Shown: positions 26,080-34,755 of the stretch, in pieces
Position numbering within the stretch: the first letter of the stretch is position 1
How the letters are laid out: each line of letters opens with the position of its first letter
Assembly: GCF_018860745.1 (NCBI RefSeq)
Contig: NZ_JAHKPY010000008.1
Location: forward strand, 1-64,000
DNA length: 64,000 bases
Reading direction: 5' to 3'
Source of the DNA: Zobellia uliginosa
GTDB taxonomy: Bacteria > Bacteroidota > Bacteroidia > Flavobacteriales > Flavobacteriaceae
Notes under the pieces: model-generated
What the model was told of the DNA's origin: nothing
The model's database searches: none
The model's input: the letters and a program-made list of their open reading frames with translations, nothing else
Program-made: the position numbers and the translations under genes

Positions 26080-26516
26080 CGTTCCTTATCGTGTTGTTCC
26101 GCTTGGCGCATGGGCATACCATCAATTTTGGTAAAGATGGCCTCAGGAGCCACCGGATAGGCTTTTTTTGCTTTAATAAAACCATCCTTACCAATTAATA
26201 GAAGGCCTTTAAATCCAGAAGACAGATTTAACTGTTTATATACAGCTCCTGGGTTTAGATTTGCTTTGCTACCGTCTTGATTATAAATATGAGTCGGGTT
26301 TATTACAAAAATCATCAAATCTCGTTCGGTAAGTTCTTTTTGTTGCTCTGTAAAAGCAGTTAGGTTGGTTTTGAGAATTTTGTTGTCGGTATTTTCAGCA
26401 ACGAATATTAGGAGTCTGTTCTTCCATTTATAGTCCTGTAAGTCTTGTCCTGTCATATGGGAAGAAGTTATAAAACCTAAAATCAGTAGGGTATATCTTA
26501 AGAGTCTCATTAGCAT
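26076..26516 (-). CDS. DUF4174 domain secreted protein
   Basis: 146 residues with a short signal peptide (cleavage near HMTGQ). The ATG at 26516 is used; 26510 is an equally possible ATG. LQDYKWKNRLLIFVAENTDN, ERDLMIFVI and GFKGLLLIGKDGFIKAK match DUF4174, a thioredoxin-like fold without the CxxC motif. No catalytic cysteine is seen here either. It probably sits in the periplasm; function is unknown. The C-terminus is rich in charged residues and overlaps the kmo stop by 4 bases on the opposite strand. Confidence 0.8.
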   Translation of the reverse strand: MLMRLLRYTLLILGFITSSHMTGQDLQDYKWKNRLLIFVAENTDNKILKTNLTAFTEQQKELTERDLMIFVINPTHIYNQDGSKANLNPGAVYKQLNLSSGFKGLLLIGKDGFIKAKKAYPVAPEAIFTKIDGMPMRQAEQHDKER

Positions 26517-26540
26517 TGGTTTTCAATTCTTAAGATACTA

Positions 26541-26573
26541 AAAAAGCCACCTACTTAGTAGTAGATGGCTTTG
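26541..26573 (-). terminator. Rho-independent terminator
   Basis: On the minus strand AAAGCCAtCTAC pairs with GTAGgTGGCTTT and runs into TTTTTTAG. It closes the nif3-like / zinc-ribbon-family transcription unit whose stop is at 26595. Confidence 0.8.
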
Positions 26574-26594
26574 ATTTAATTTGGTAATTAGATA

Positions 26595-27374
26595 TTACAT
26601 TTTAGTGAACATCTTACCCATTTTTTCTTGTTCTTCTTCGGCAAGAACAGGATCTACTAGTATTCTGCCACTATGCTCGTCGGTAATGATTTTCTTGCGG
26701 GAAGCAATTTCAACCTGTACCTGAGGAGGAATAGTAAAGAAGGAACCGCCCGATGCACCTCTTTCGATAGGAACAACAGCTAATCCGTTTTTCACGTTGT
26801 TACGGATACGAGTATATGCCTTAACTAGACGTTCCTCTATTTCGCTTTGGTATTTTTCGGACTGGGCTATAAGTGCCTTCTCTTCTTTTTCGGTTTCTGC
26901 CAAAATAGCGTCAAGCTCACTTTTCTTATGCTTCAAATGGGACTCGCGCTCAGAAAGACGTTCTTTCGTTTCAGAAATAACTGATTTTTTCTGCTCAATT
27001 TGTGCTTTGAATTCTTTAATGTTCTTGTCGGCTAATTGAATTTCAAGCTCTTGAAATTCAAGTTCTTTGCTGATAGAGTTGAATTCTCTGCTGTTGCGAA
27101 CGTTCTTTTGTTGTTCTGTGTACTTCTTTATAAGTGCTTTAGCCTCATCAATAAGATTCTTCTTTGCACCAATCTCAAAATTGATGGTCTCAACATCTGT
27201 CTTCAACTTATCCAATCTTGTTTTAAGACCAAGAACGTCATCTTCTAAATCTTCTACTTCTAAAGGAAGTTCGCCTCGTACATTACGTATTTCATCTACT
27301 CTAGAATCAATCAATTGCAAGTCGTACAATGCCCTTAATTTTTCCTCTACCGTTGCTTCTGATTTTTTTGCCAT
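26595..27374 (-). CDS. C4-type zinc-ribbon family coiled-coil protein lacking the zinc cysteines
   Basis: 259 residues. Residues 10-180 form a long antiparallel coiled coil (KLRALYDLQLIDSRVDEIRN and repeated heptads), followed by GGSFFTIPPQVQVEIASRKK and DEHSGRILVDP. This is the layout of the DUF164/HP0958 family, which ends in a four-cysteine zinc ribbon (CGGC...C..CGRIL). Here the positions read S or other residues and the protein has no cysteine, so the zinc site is gone while the surrounding motif is kept. The gene lies 5 bases after the Nif3-like gene in one operon. HP0958-type proteins bind RNA or flagellar and secretion factors elsewhere; the role here is unknown. Confidence 0.85.
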   Translation of the reverse strand: MAKKSEATVEEKLRALYDLQLIDSRVDEIRNVRGELPLEVEDLEDDVLGLKTRLDKLKTDVETINFEIGAKKNLIDEAKALIKKYTEQQKNVRNSREFNSISKELEFQELEIQLADKNIKEFKAQIEQKKSVISETKERLSERESHLKHKKSELDAILAETEKEEKALIAQSEKYQSEIEERLVKAYTRIRNNVKNGLAVVPIERGASGGSFFTIPPQVQVEIASRKKIITDEHSGRILVDPVLAEEEQEKMGKMFTKM

Positions 27375-27379
27375 ATACT

Positions 27380-28474
27380 TTATAAATACTTGATGGGATT
27401 GGTTTTACTTTCCGATAAACGGATTGCAAAATTAGGGATTTTTTTTGTAAGATAGTCAACTAAAAGGTTTTTTGTAAACTGCTCGCTTTCATAGTGTCCG
27501 ATATCGGCAATTATCATTTTACCTTCCGCTTTGTAAAACTCGTGGTATTTTATGTCTGATGTAATCAAAACATCAGCTCCTGAAGCCATTGCTGCTTCTA
27601 TAGCAAAGGCTCCGCTACCTCCTAAGACAGCAACTTTCATAATTTTTTTGCCTAATAGTTTCGAATGTCTTATACCTTCTGAACCCATTTTTTTCTTTAC
27701 CTCGTTCAGAAAATTAATTTCATCAATCGGATTTTGAAGTCTACCTACCATACCCATGCCAATATTTTGATCGGTATTTTCCAAAGTAATCACCTCATAA
27801 GCTACTTCTTCATAGGGGTGGGATGAAAAGAGAACTTTCATTATTTTGGCTTGATAAGCTTTAGAAAAAGTAACGCTTAGCTGAGTTTCTTCTTCATAAT
27901 GGGTTTTTCCAATTTCTCCCATAGTTGGATTGGCGTTTTCACCCGCCTTATAACTTCCTTTTCCGTTGGTGTTAAAACTGCAGTTACTATAATTACCAAT
28001 ATTTCCCGCGCCTGCGTCAAAAAGAGCATCTCTAAGGGCGTCAGCATCTTTTATGGGTACGTAGGTGGTTAATTTTTTAATTGATTCTTTTTGGGGAATA
28101 AGTATCTGCGGATTTTTAATCCCCAATACGTCACAGATTTTTCCATTTACACCTTGGGTGACGTTATCTAAAGCAGTATGCATGCTGTAAATTGCGATAT
28201 CGTTTTTTATCGCTTTTATAACTACACGCTCTACATAGGATTTACCGGTAAGTTTCTTAAGTCCCCCAAAGATAATAGGATGAAAGCTAACGATTAGGTT
28301 GCATTTGTTTTCTATAGCTTCATCAACAACATTCTCTAGCGTATCTAGAGTAACTAGTATTCCAGTAACTTTAGTACTGGGATTACCAACCAACAGCCCA
28401 ACATTGTCAAAGCTTTCCGCATAGGATAAAGGGGCTAAATCTTCTAGTATATCTGTAACTTCTTTTACGGTCAT
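27380..28474 (-). CDS. Nif3-like dinuclear metal centre protein
   Basis: 364 residues. Typical motifs: the N-terminal AESFDNVGLLVGNP, LIVSFHPIIFGG with metal-binding His, YSMHTALDN and the C-terminal DIGHYESEQF. Between the two conserved halves sits the PII-like insert (TYVPIKDADALRDALFDAGAGNIGNYSNCSF) found in the long form of the family (YqfO type). Members form hexamers with a dinuclear metal site; some are annotated GTP cyclohydrolase I type 2, but the function is not settled. It heads a two-gene operon with the zinc-ribbon-family protein. Confidence 0.92.
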   Translation of the reverse strand: MTVKEVTDILEDLAPLSYAESFDNVGLLVGNPSTKVTGILVTLDTLENVVDEAIENKCNLIVSFHPIIFGGLKKLTGKSYVERVVIKAIKNDIAIYSMHTALDNVTQGVNGKICDVLGIKNPQILIPQKESIKKLTTYVPIKDADALRDALFDAGAGNIGNYSNCSFNTNGKGSYKAGENANPTMGEIGKTHYEEETQLSVTFSKAYQAKIMKVLFSSHPYEEVAYEVITLENTDQNIGMGMVGRLQNPIDEINFLNEVKKKMGSEGIRHSKLLGKKIMKVAVLGGSGAFAIEAAMASGADVLITSDIKYHEFYKAEGKMIIADIGHYESEQFTKNLLVDYLTKKIPNFAIRLSESKTNPIKYL

Positions 28475-28521
28475 ACGTATTTTTATGAGGTCTAAAGATA
28501 AAATATTATAATTTCGCCTTT

Positions 28522-29520
28522 GTGCAAGTACTCAGAAAAATATTATTTCCCGTTTCATTACTATATGCTTTGGTCGTTTACCTTAGGAACTATTTCTATG
28601 ATAAAGGAATTTTTAGTTCCACAAGTTTCAAAACGCCTACTATCTGTATTGGTAATCTAAGCGCAGGTGGTACGGGTAAGACGCCTATGGTGGAGTTATT
28701 GGTGGGTTTGCTTAAGGAGGATTTTAAAGTTGCGGTATTGAGTAGGGGGTATAGGAGGAAATCAAAAGGTTTTGTTTTGGCAGATGAAAATGCAACCGTC
28801 AAAACCCTTGGTGATGAGCCTTTTCAAATTTTTTCTAAATACCCTGATATTTCACTAGCAGTTGATGCGGACAGAAGAAATGGTATAAGATTACTAGAGA
28901 AGAATATTAACCCCAGAGTTATTCTGTTAGATGATGCATACCAACATCGCAAGGTAAACTGTGACTTCTCTATTCTTTTAACTTCATTTGGCGATCTTTA
29001 TGTTGATGACTGGTACCTGCCAACGGGCAATTTAAGGGATAGTAAGAAAGAGGCAGGTAGAGCACAGGTTATTGCGGTAACAAAATGTCCTAAAGATTTA
29101 AGTCTAAAGGAACGGAAAGCAATTATTGCGAAGCTTAAACCAAAGTCTCATCAGCAAGTGTTGTTCTCTTATCTTGCTTATAATGATAACTTGCAAACAA
29201 TTAATTCATCTCTCTCATTAGTTGATTTAAAGTCGAGAAATGTAACTCTTGTAACTGGTATTGCTAATCCTAAACCACTGGTGGATTACTTAAAAACCAA
29301 AGGACTCAAATTTGAACATCTAAAATTTAAGGATCATCATAATTTTAGTGATTCAGAACTTTCGGTTCTACGAGAAAAGGAATGTATACTTACTACGGAA
29401 AAGGATTTCGTACGGTTAAAGCATGAAGTAAAAGACATCTTATTTATACCCGTAAAACATCAATTTTTAGAAGAAGGCGAATCCCTGTTAAAAGTTAGAT
29501 TACAAGAATTTATGAAGTAG
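28522..29520 (+). CDS. lpxK: Tetraacyldisaccharide 4'-kinase
   Basis: 332 residues from a GTG start, the only start that keeps the family-typical N-terminal membrane helix (RKILFPVSLLYALVVYLRN). TICIGNLSAGGTGKTPMVE contains the P-loop. LSRGYRRKSKGF, GDEPFQ and LLDDAYQHRKV are conserved LpxK motifs. The enzyme adds the 4'-phosphate to the lipid A precursor at the inner membrane, one of the late steps of lipopolysaccharide lipid A synthesis. The gene is divergent from the Nif3 operon and overlaps the convergent histidine-kinase gene by 11 bases. Confidence 0.95.
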   Translation: MQVLRKILFPVSLLYALVVYLRNYFYDKGIFSSTSFKTPTICIGNLSAGGTGKTPMVELLVGLLKEDFKVAVLSRGYRRKSKGFVLADENATVKTLGDEPFQIFSKYPDISLAVDADRRNGIRLLEKNINPRVILLDDAYQHRKVNCDFSILLTSFGDLYVDDWYLPTGNLRDSKKEAGRAQVIAVTKCPKDLSLKERKAIIAKLKPKSHQQVLFSYLAYNDNLQTINSSLSLVDLKSRNVTLVTGIANPKPLVDYLKTKGLKFEHLKFKDHHNFSDSELSVLREKECILTTEKDFVRLKHEVKDILFIPVKHQFLEEGESLLKVRLQEFMK

Positions 29521-31738
29521 CATTCTTAAGTTTTTTCTTGTTGAAGATATTTTCTCCTATTTTTTGATAGAACACCTCTGGTTTAAAAGGTTTGGTAACC
29601 ACGTCATTACATCCGGCAGCATAGAAGCTTTCCAAACTATCGTCCAAAGAAATAGCGGTAAGCGCTATAATAGGCGTAACAATATCAAATTTGCGAATTT
29701 CAATCGTAGCTTCTTCACCACCAATACCTGGCATATGAATATCCATTAATATGGCATCATAATAGTTCTCACGGGCCATATCAATTGCTTCGCCACCATT
29801 GTTGGCGATGTCGCTGGTAATTTCTTTTTTGGTGAGCATTTTCTTGGTGATGACCTGGTTGATTTTGTTGTCCTCAACAATTAAAATATTCAAACCTTTA
29901 AAGTTGTACTCCTCTGGAGTTACCTCAAACGGAATATCGTCAACAATACTATCCTTACATTTCATTTCCAACTGAAAGAAGAAGGTACTACCAACACCTA
30001 ATTCACTCTCTAGTTCTATTCTACTTTCAAAAAGCCCCAATAAACTTTTAACAATGGTAAGACCAAGGCCTGTACCGCCATATTCTCTATTAATTTGGAT
30101 GGAACCTTGTTCAAAACCATCAAAGATGTTCTGTTGTTGCTCTTTGGCAATACCAATACCATTATCTTTCACTTCAAAATAAAGAGTAACGTCTTCATCT
30201 TCTTTTTTCATGACTTTGGCGGTAACCTTAACTTCTCCTCCCTTAGTAAATTTCAGAGCGTTACCAACTAGATTCAAGAATATCTGGGAAAGTTTTAATG
30301 GGTCGCTCATTAAGTGATATGGAATATTCCTATCATAATCCAAAACGAGTGTTGTGTTATTGCCTTGAGCACTTTGCTTAAGTGAATCAATAACTTCCTG
30401 AAGTACTTTTTTAAGATTGAATTCTACATTCAACGGTTCCAGTTTATCGGCGTCGATCTTATTGATTTGTAGAATGTCGTTTATGAAATTCAACAGGTAA
30501 TCTCCTGAGAATTTTAGCGCTTTAAGGTGTTCTTTCTGACCTTTACTAGGGTTTTCTTCCAAAAGCAAATGAGTAAGACCTGTAACCGCATAAAGTGGAG
30601 TCCTAAGTTCGTGGCTAACTGTAGACAGGAAGTTGGTCTTAGCTTCCATGGCTGTTACCGCGGCGTCTCTGGCAGCTTTAAGTTCGTTGTTCTTTGTTTG
30701 TAAAAGATCGTTGGTTTTTAATTTTATCTGGTTATTCCTAAATAGAGAAACTGCCAATAAGGTAATAATGGTCAATAGGGCAGAGGTAAGTATTGCCGTA
30801 ATATCAGATTTGTTTTTGGATTCGTTCAGTTCTTCAATTTTTTGTTCTTGGCGTTTTATTTCATCGCTCATAAAATCAAACTGAATTTTTTCCGCAGTTT
30901 TCGCTTCGGTCTTCATTTTTGCAATGTTGAAGAGTGAATCCCGAATATGCAATAGGTTACGGTTATTGGCTAGTGACTTATTGTATTCACCAAGTCTTTC
31001 GTAAACCGTGGTAAGCATTTCATTGGCTTCCCATATTTCTTTAAAAAATTTATTCTTTTTTGCCAGTTTCAATGCACTTTCGCCGTTTTCGGCACTTTGT
31101 TCTAAATCCTCTGTTTTAAGATGCAATTGTGCCAACCCTAAATGAGCCTTGGTAGCAAGGTAATCGCTCTCATAAATATCCGTATTGATAATTAACGAGT
31201 TGAAATTTTTGGCGGCACTTTCGTATTTTTCCAATTTTAGATAAATATTACCTTCTGCGAGTAAAATGTTATTGAAAAAATTACGGTCGTTGTTCAGTTG
31301 TTTAGCCTCGTTAAGCATAAAGATAGCCTGGAAGTTTTTCTCATCGTGGAAAAGTAAAATGGCTTCTATGTACTTCTGCATGGCATGGCCATAGGGGTAT
31401 TCTATATCCTTTAGCAAAGCTTTAGCTCTGTCCCAATAAAAATAGGTGGTTTCTTCTTTTTTCAGTTTGAGATAGACCAGCGCAAATTTGTGATAACAAT
31501 CTATAAGTGCTTTTACGTCCTGGTTTTCCTCAGCTACTTTAGAGGCTTTCTCTAAGGCTTCGAGAGCAAGATCGGTTTGGTCTCGGTTTCGAAAAGCACG
31601 TGCTTCTTCAAAATAAATGCGAACATCGCTATTTTCTAAAGCAAGTGTATCCTGGGCATGTGCGTTTTGAACAACCCAAATCAATATAAATATTGATAGA
31701 ATTCTTTTTAATCCGATATGTGAAAAATCTAGATTCAA
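29510..31738 (-). CDS. Hybrid sensor histidine kinase with TPR sensor region and receiver domain
   Basis: 742 residues. A TTG start forms a TTGA overlap with the GAPDH stop codon, indicating translational coupling. It has a signal-like N-terminus ending NAHAQ, then TPR-type helical repeats (residues 30-290), a coiled coil, one membrane helix (about 315-337), a HisKA dimerisation helix with phospho-acceptor His376 in STVSHELRTPLY, an ATPase domain (NLVGNALKF, DNGIGI, GGTGLGL) and a C-terminal receiver domain with Asp666 in AILMDIHMPG. The periplasmic TPR region presumably senses a protein or cell-envelope signal. No DNA-binding output domain is present, so a downstream partner is needed. Confidence 0.92.
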   Translation of the reverse strand: MNLDFSHIGLKRILSIFILIWVVQNAHAQDTLALENSDVRIYFEEARAFRNRDQTDLALEALEKASKVAEENQDVKALIDCYHKFALVYLKLKKEETTYFYWDRAKALLKDIEYPYGHAMQKYIEAILLFHDEKNFQAIFMLNEAKQLNNDRNFFNNILLAEGNIYLKLEKYESAAKNFNSLIINTDIYESDYLATKAHLGLAQLHLKTEDLEQSAENGESALKLAKKNKFFKEIWEANEMLTTVYERLGEYNKSLANNRNLLHIRDSLFNIAKMKTEAKTAEKIQFDFMSDEIKRQEQKIEELNESKNKSDITAILTSALLTIITLLAVSLFRNNQIKLKTNDLLQTKNNELKAARDAAVTAMEAKTNFLSTVSHELRTPLYAVTGLTHLLLEENPSKGQKEHLKALKFSGDYLLNFINDILQINKIDADKLEPLNVEFNLKKVLQEVIDSLKQSAQGNNTTLVLDYDRNIPYHLMSDPLKLSQIFLNLVGNALKFTKGGEVKVTAKVMKKEDEDVTLYFEVKDNGIGIAKEQQQNIFDGFEQGSIQINREYGGTGLGLTIVKSLLGLFESRIELESELGVGSTFFFQLEMKCKDSIVDDIPFEVTPEEYNFKGLNILIVEDNKINQVITKKMLTKKEITSDIANNGGEAIDMARENYYDAILMDIHMPGIGGEEATIEIRKFDIVTPIIALTAISLDDSLESFYAAGCNDVVTKPFKPEVFYQKIGENIFNKKKLKNATS

Positions 31739-32745
31739 ACGTAATTATTTCGTGACAACACTAATATAAGGTCTATAAGCCTACTGCTATAACCGGTTTC
31801 ATTATCGTACCAACCGATAATCTTCACCATTTTACCGATGACCGAAGTCATCATAGAGTCAAACGTACAAGAGTAATAACTATTGTTTATGTCTATTGAT
31901 ACTATAGGGTCTTCTGTATATAAAAGTATGTTTTTAAGCTCATTATCGGATTTTTCCTTAAAAACTCTATTAATTTCAGCTATTGAAGTTTCTTTTTTAA
32001 CATTAAAAGTAATATCTGTTAATGATCCATTGGGAACTGGAACCCGAATACCACAACCCCCGATTACATCACCCAAATGAGGAAAAATTTTAGTTAGAGC
32101 CTTTGCCGCTCCAGTTGTAGTAGGAACAATGGATTGAGACGCCGCTCGAGCTCTTCTCAAATCATGATGAGGTTGATCGTGTAAACTTTGGTCTGAAGTG
32201 TATGAATGTATTGTGGTGATATAAGCTTGTTCTATACCGCACAACTCATCAATTATCTTGATCATAGGGGCTGCATTATTGGTGGTACAGGATGCGTTTG
32301 AAATGATGTCATCATTCTCTTTTAGCGATGATTCATTTATTCCAAGCACAATCATCTTAATATCATCTTCTGCAGGGGGAGCGGATAAGATTACTTTTTT
32401 TGCTCCATTTTTCAAATGAGGTTCAAGGCTTTCCTTGGTTTTAAATTTCCCCGAACATTCCACAACAATATCAACATCATAGTTAGACCATATAATGTCA
32501 TTTGGAGTTTTGTGATTGGTTAATGCAATTGGCTTATTGTCTACAAGAATCGTGTTGTCCCCATAGGAAATCTGATGGTTGAAAACCCCGTGAATACTAT
32601 CATACTTCAGTAAGTGCGATAATGTTCTGGTGTCTGCCAAATCATTTATGGCAACTACATTTAGATTGGGTTGGGTGTCTAAAAGTCTAAAAAGAGTTCG
32701 ACCTATTCGGCCAAATCCGTTAATGCCTATATTGATCTTTTTCAT
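31735..32745 (-). CDS. gap: Type I glyceraldehyde-3-phosphate dehydrogenase
   Basis: 336 residues from the ATG at 32745; the longer frame begins with TTG and is not needed. INGFGRIGRTLFRLL is the NAD-binding loop, SNASCTTNNAAP the catalytic Cys region (canonical SCTTNC; the second Cys is Asn here), followed by TTIHSYTSDQ (catalytic His) and RRARAASQSIVPTTTGAAKA (substrate site). WYDNETGYSSR closes the family signature. It interconverts glyceraldehyde-3-phosphate and 1,3-bisphosphoglycerate. It may be a secondary GAPDH paralogue, because it is not with glycolytic genes but is coupled to a histidine kinase. Confidence 0.93.
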   Translation of the reverse strand: MKKINIGINGFGRIGRTLFRLLDTQPNLNVVAINDLADTRTLSHLLKYDSIHGVFNHQISYGDNTILVDNKPIALTNHKTPNDIIWSNYDVDIVVECSGKFKTKESLEPHLKNGAKKVILSAPPAEDDIKMIVLGINESSLKENDDIISNASCTTNNAAPMIKIIDELCGIEQAYITTIHSYTSDQSLHDQPHHDLRRARAASQSIVPTTTGAAKALTKIFPHLGDVIGGCGIRVPVPNGSLTDITFNVKKETSIAEINRVFKEKSDNELKNILLYTEDPIVSIDINNSYYSCTFDSMMTSVIGKMVKIIGWYDNETGYSSRLIDLILVLSRNNYV

Positions 32746-32842
32746 AAGATAGGTAGTGGCCAAAGAATAGAACTATCTAAAGCTATTTTTCATTTGCCAA
32801 AAAATGTTTTTAAACAGTTAAGTTAACTACAATAAAAAACGG

Positions 32843-33718
32843 TTAATGTATATGTTTGTGAGCCTTGTAGGAAGATCTTACCAATGCACCGCTTTCAACA
32901 TGTCTAAAACCCATTTCTAGGCCAATTTCCTCATATTTTTTGAATTGCTCAGGAAGAATAAATTCTTTTACGGGCAAATGTTTTTTAGAGGGTTGCAGGT
33001 ATTGTCCTATGGTAACCACATCTACGTTGGCATCTCGCAAATCTCTCATAGTCTCGATTACTTCTTCTTCGAGTTCACCAAGACCTAGCATAATACCGGA
33101 TTTTGTACGGTTTACACCATTGGCCCGTAGGTAACGAAGAGCTTCAAGACTACGTTCATATTTGGCTTGAATACGCACTTCTCGAGTGAGTCTTTTTACA
33201 GTTTCCATATTATGGGAAACTACTTCCGGACCTACCTCTATAATACGGTCTAAATGTTTTTCTATTCCTTGAAAATCAGGAATTAATGTCTCTAAGGTAG
33301 TTTCAGGATTCATTCTGCGAATGGCCTTAACGGTTTCCGCCCAAATAATAGAGCCCATATCTTTAAGGTCATCTCTATCTACGGAGGTGATAACAGCGTG
33401 TTTAATACCCATAATCTTTATGGAACGCGCTACTTTTTCCGGTTCTGCCCAATCTACGGTATCCGGACGACCGGTCTGAACACCACAAAAACCACATGAT
33501 CTTGTACAAACATTACCTAAAATCATGAAAGTGGCCGTTCCTTCTCCCCAGCATTCTCCCATATTTGGGCAACTACCTGAGGTGCATATGGTGTGAAGAT
33601 CATATTTATCTACCAATCCTCTAAGCTGCGTGTACTTTTTACCAGTAGGAAGCTTCACTCTAAGCCATTTTGGCTTTCCTTTTGGAGGGTGGACGTTATC
33701 TAAGGTGTTTGTGCTCAT
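32843..33718 (-). CDS. lipA: Lipoyl synthase
   Basis: 291 residues from the ATG at 33718, supported by the upstream -7 element. This radical-SAM enzyme inserts two sulfur atoms into octanoyl groups on lipoate-dependent enzymes. Both iron-sulfur motifs are present: [12 protein letters not shown] (auxiliary cluster, Cx4Cx5C) and CTRSCGFC (radical-SAM cluster, Cx3Cx2C). The C-terminal RSSY contributing a serine ligand is also present ([10 protein letters not shown]). The gene is transcribed alone; the ECF sigma gene upstream ends 151 bases before it. Confidence 0.97.
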   Translation of the reverse strand: MSTNTLDNVHPPKGKPKWLRVKLPTGKKYTQLRGLVDKYDLHTICTSGSCPNMGECWGEGTATFMILGNVCTRSCGFCGVQTGRPDTVDWAEPEKVARSIKIMGIKHAVITSVDRDDLKDMGSIIWAETVKAIRRMNPETTLETLIPDFQGIEKHLDRIIEVGPEVVSHNMETVKRLTREVRIQAKYERSLEALRYLRANGVNRTKSGIMLGLGELEEEVIETMRDLRDANVDVVTIGQYLQPSKKHLPVKEFILPEQFKKYEEIGLEMGFRHVESGALVRSSYKAHKHIH

Positions 33719-33737
33719 AATTTGATGCAATTTTGTA

Positions 33738-33745
33738 CAAATATA
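33738..33745 (-). promoter_or_regulatory. Putative -7 element (TATATTTG) of lipA
   Basis: An exact TAnnTTTG on the minus strand, 19 bases before the lipA ATG. The -33 region is not recognisable. It is flanked by two copies of the 13-mer TTTGATGCAATTT (33721-33733 and 33788-33800). Confidence 0.45.
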
Positions 33746-33869
33746 CGATTTAGCGAAGCAGCACCGATGTTAAAGGGCTGTTTTTGCTTTGATGCAATTT
33801 GTCCTTTTTGTGGAATTTTTGATAATTTCAGATTAAAAAAGAATCAAATATGGGATTTACTAGGGAGCG

Positions 33870-34424
33870 TTATTTTCTTCTAATGACTTCGGCCAAAAGC
33901 TTTTTGGCTCTCAATAGTTTAACCTTTACATTGTTAATAGGTTCATTAAGTTCTTGAGCTATGTCAGCATAACTTAATTCCTTAAAGTATCTGAGATTAA
34001 TAACTTCTTGGTAATGTGGCTTCAGCTTTTTTATATGCATTAAAAGAGTAGCCAAGTTTTGCTCTCTAATTAATTGGTCTTCTGCAGATAAGGAATCATC
34101 AAGTACTTTTTTCACTACATCATGGCTGGCATTGGTCTCTAGATTCTTTTTACGTTTCCGAATCAAATCTATATGAATGTTTTTGGAGATCGTAATGAGC
34201 CATGTCTTGAACTCGTAATCCGCATTATAGGTGCTCAGTTTGTCAAATGCCTTTGAAAATGTCTGTACCGTTATATCTTCTGCATCATTCTCGTTCTCCG
34301 TACGTTTTAGCTGAAAACCATAAACTCCATTCCAAAACGTATCTAAAAGTGTGCTGTAGGCTATTTGACTGCCAGCAAGGGCTTTTTGAATAGTGATTTG
34401 GATATTGTCATCGGCTTTTGCCAA
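33870..34424 (-). CDS. ECF-type RNA polymerase sigma factor
   Basis: 184 residues starting at TTG (no ATG is available near the start). Region 2 is seen as YGFQLKRTENENDAEDITVQTFSKAFDKL with FKTWLITISKNIHIDLIRKRK, and region 4 as LKPHYQEVINLRYFKELSYADIAQELN plus NNVKVKLLRAKKLL. It directs RNA polymerase to alternative promoters. No classical anti-sigma gene adjoins it. The gene just upstream on the same strand encodes a 64-residue membrane protein with a CxxC motif that may be its partner. lipA lies downstream. Confidence 0.92.
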   Translation of the reverse strand: MAKADDNIQITIQKALAGSQIAYSTLLDTFWNGVYGFQLKRTENENDAEDITVQTFSKAFDKLSTYNADYEFKTWLITISKNIHIDLIRKRKKNLETNASHDVVKKVLDDSLSAEDQLIREQNLATLLMHIKKLKPHYQEVINLRYFKELSYADIAQELNEPINNVKVKLLRAKKLLAEVIRRK

Positions 34425-34475
34425 AAGAAAATAGTTTGAAAATGAAAATTCTGATTTGAGCTTTGGAGATTAAAG

Positions 34476-34670
34476 TTACGCTTCGTTTCTACAATCTTGT
34501 TCGCTTGGTAATTTACCGCACATGCCACAGGCTTGTCCGTCCTGATTTAAGTACGGACTTTGGCTAGCACAAGTGCCTGCAAATTTTCCGTCTTTTTTAG
34601 CCCAGATTTTAATGGCTATTCCCGCAAATCCCAATGCTAGTAACCCGATGGTCAATAAAAGGAGTTTCAT
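34476..34670 (-). CDS. Small cysteine-containing membrane protein upstream of an ECF sigma factor
   Basis: 64 residues: one N-terminal membrane helix (residues 2-23) and a short soluble tail with four cysteines at 34, 48, 51 and 60, including CGMC. KFAGTCASQSPYLNQDGQ and GKLPSEQDC are well-conserved-looking segments; similar proteins occur in Flavobacteriia as unnamed membrane or secreted proteins. It precedes the ECF sigma gene by 51 bases on the same strand. The cysteines could bind a metal or act in redox. A link to control of the sigma factor is a guess from position. Confidence 0.75.
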   Translation of the reverse strand: MKLLLLTIGLLALGFAGIAIKIWAKKDGKFAGTCASQSPYLNQDGQACGMCGKLPSEQDCRNEA

Positions 34671-34700
34671 AAAGATTATTTTGCCACAAAGATATAAAAT

Positions 34701-34730
34701 TAAGCCCCGAAATGGAAGTTTCGGGGCTTA
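34701..34730 (-). terminator. Rho-independent terminator
   Basis: Perfect TAAGCCCCGAAA / TTTCGGGGCTTA arms with a 6-base loop and a T-rich tail on the minus strand. It ends the sigma / anti-sigma operon whose last stop is at 34756. Confidence 0.9.
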
Positions 34731-34755
34731 ATGATATCTTAAATAAAATGATTGC

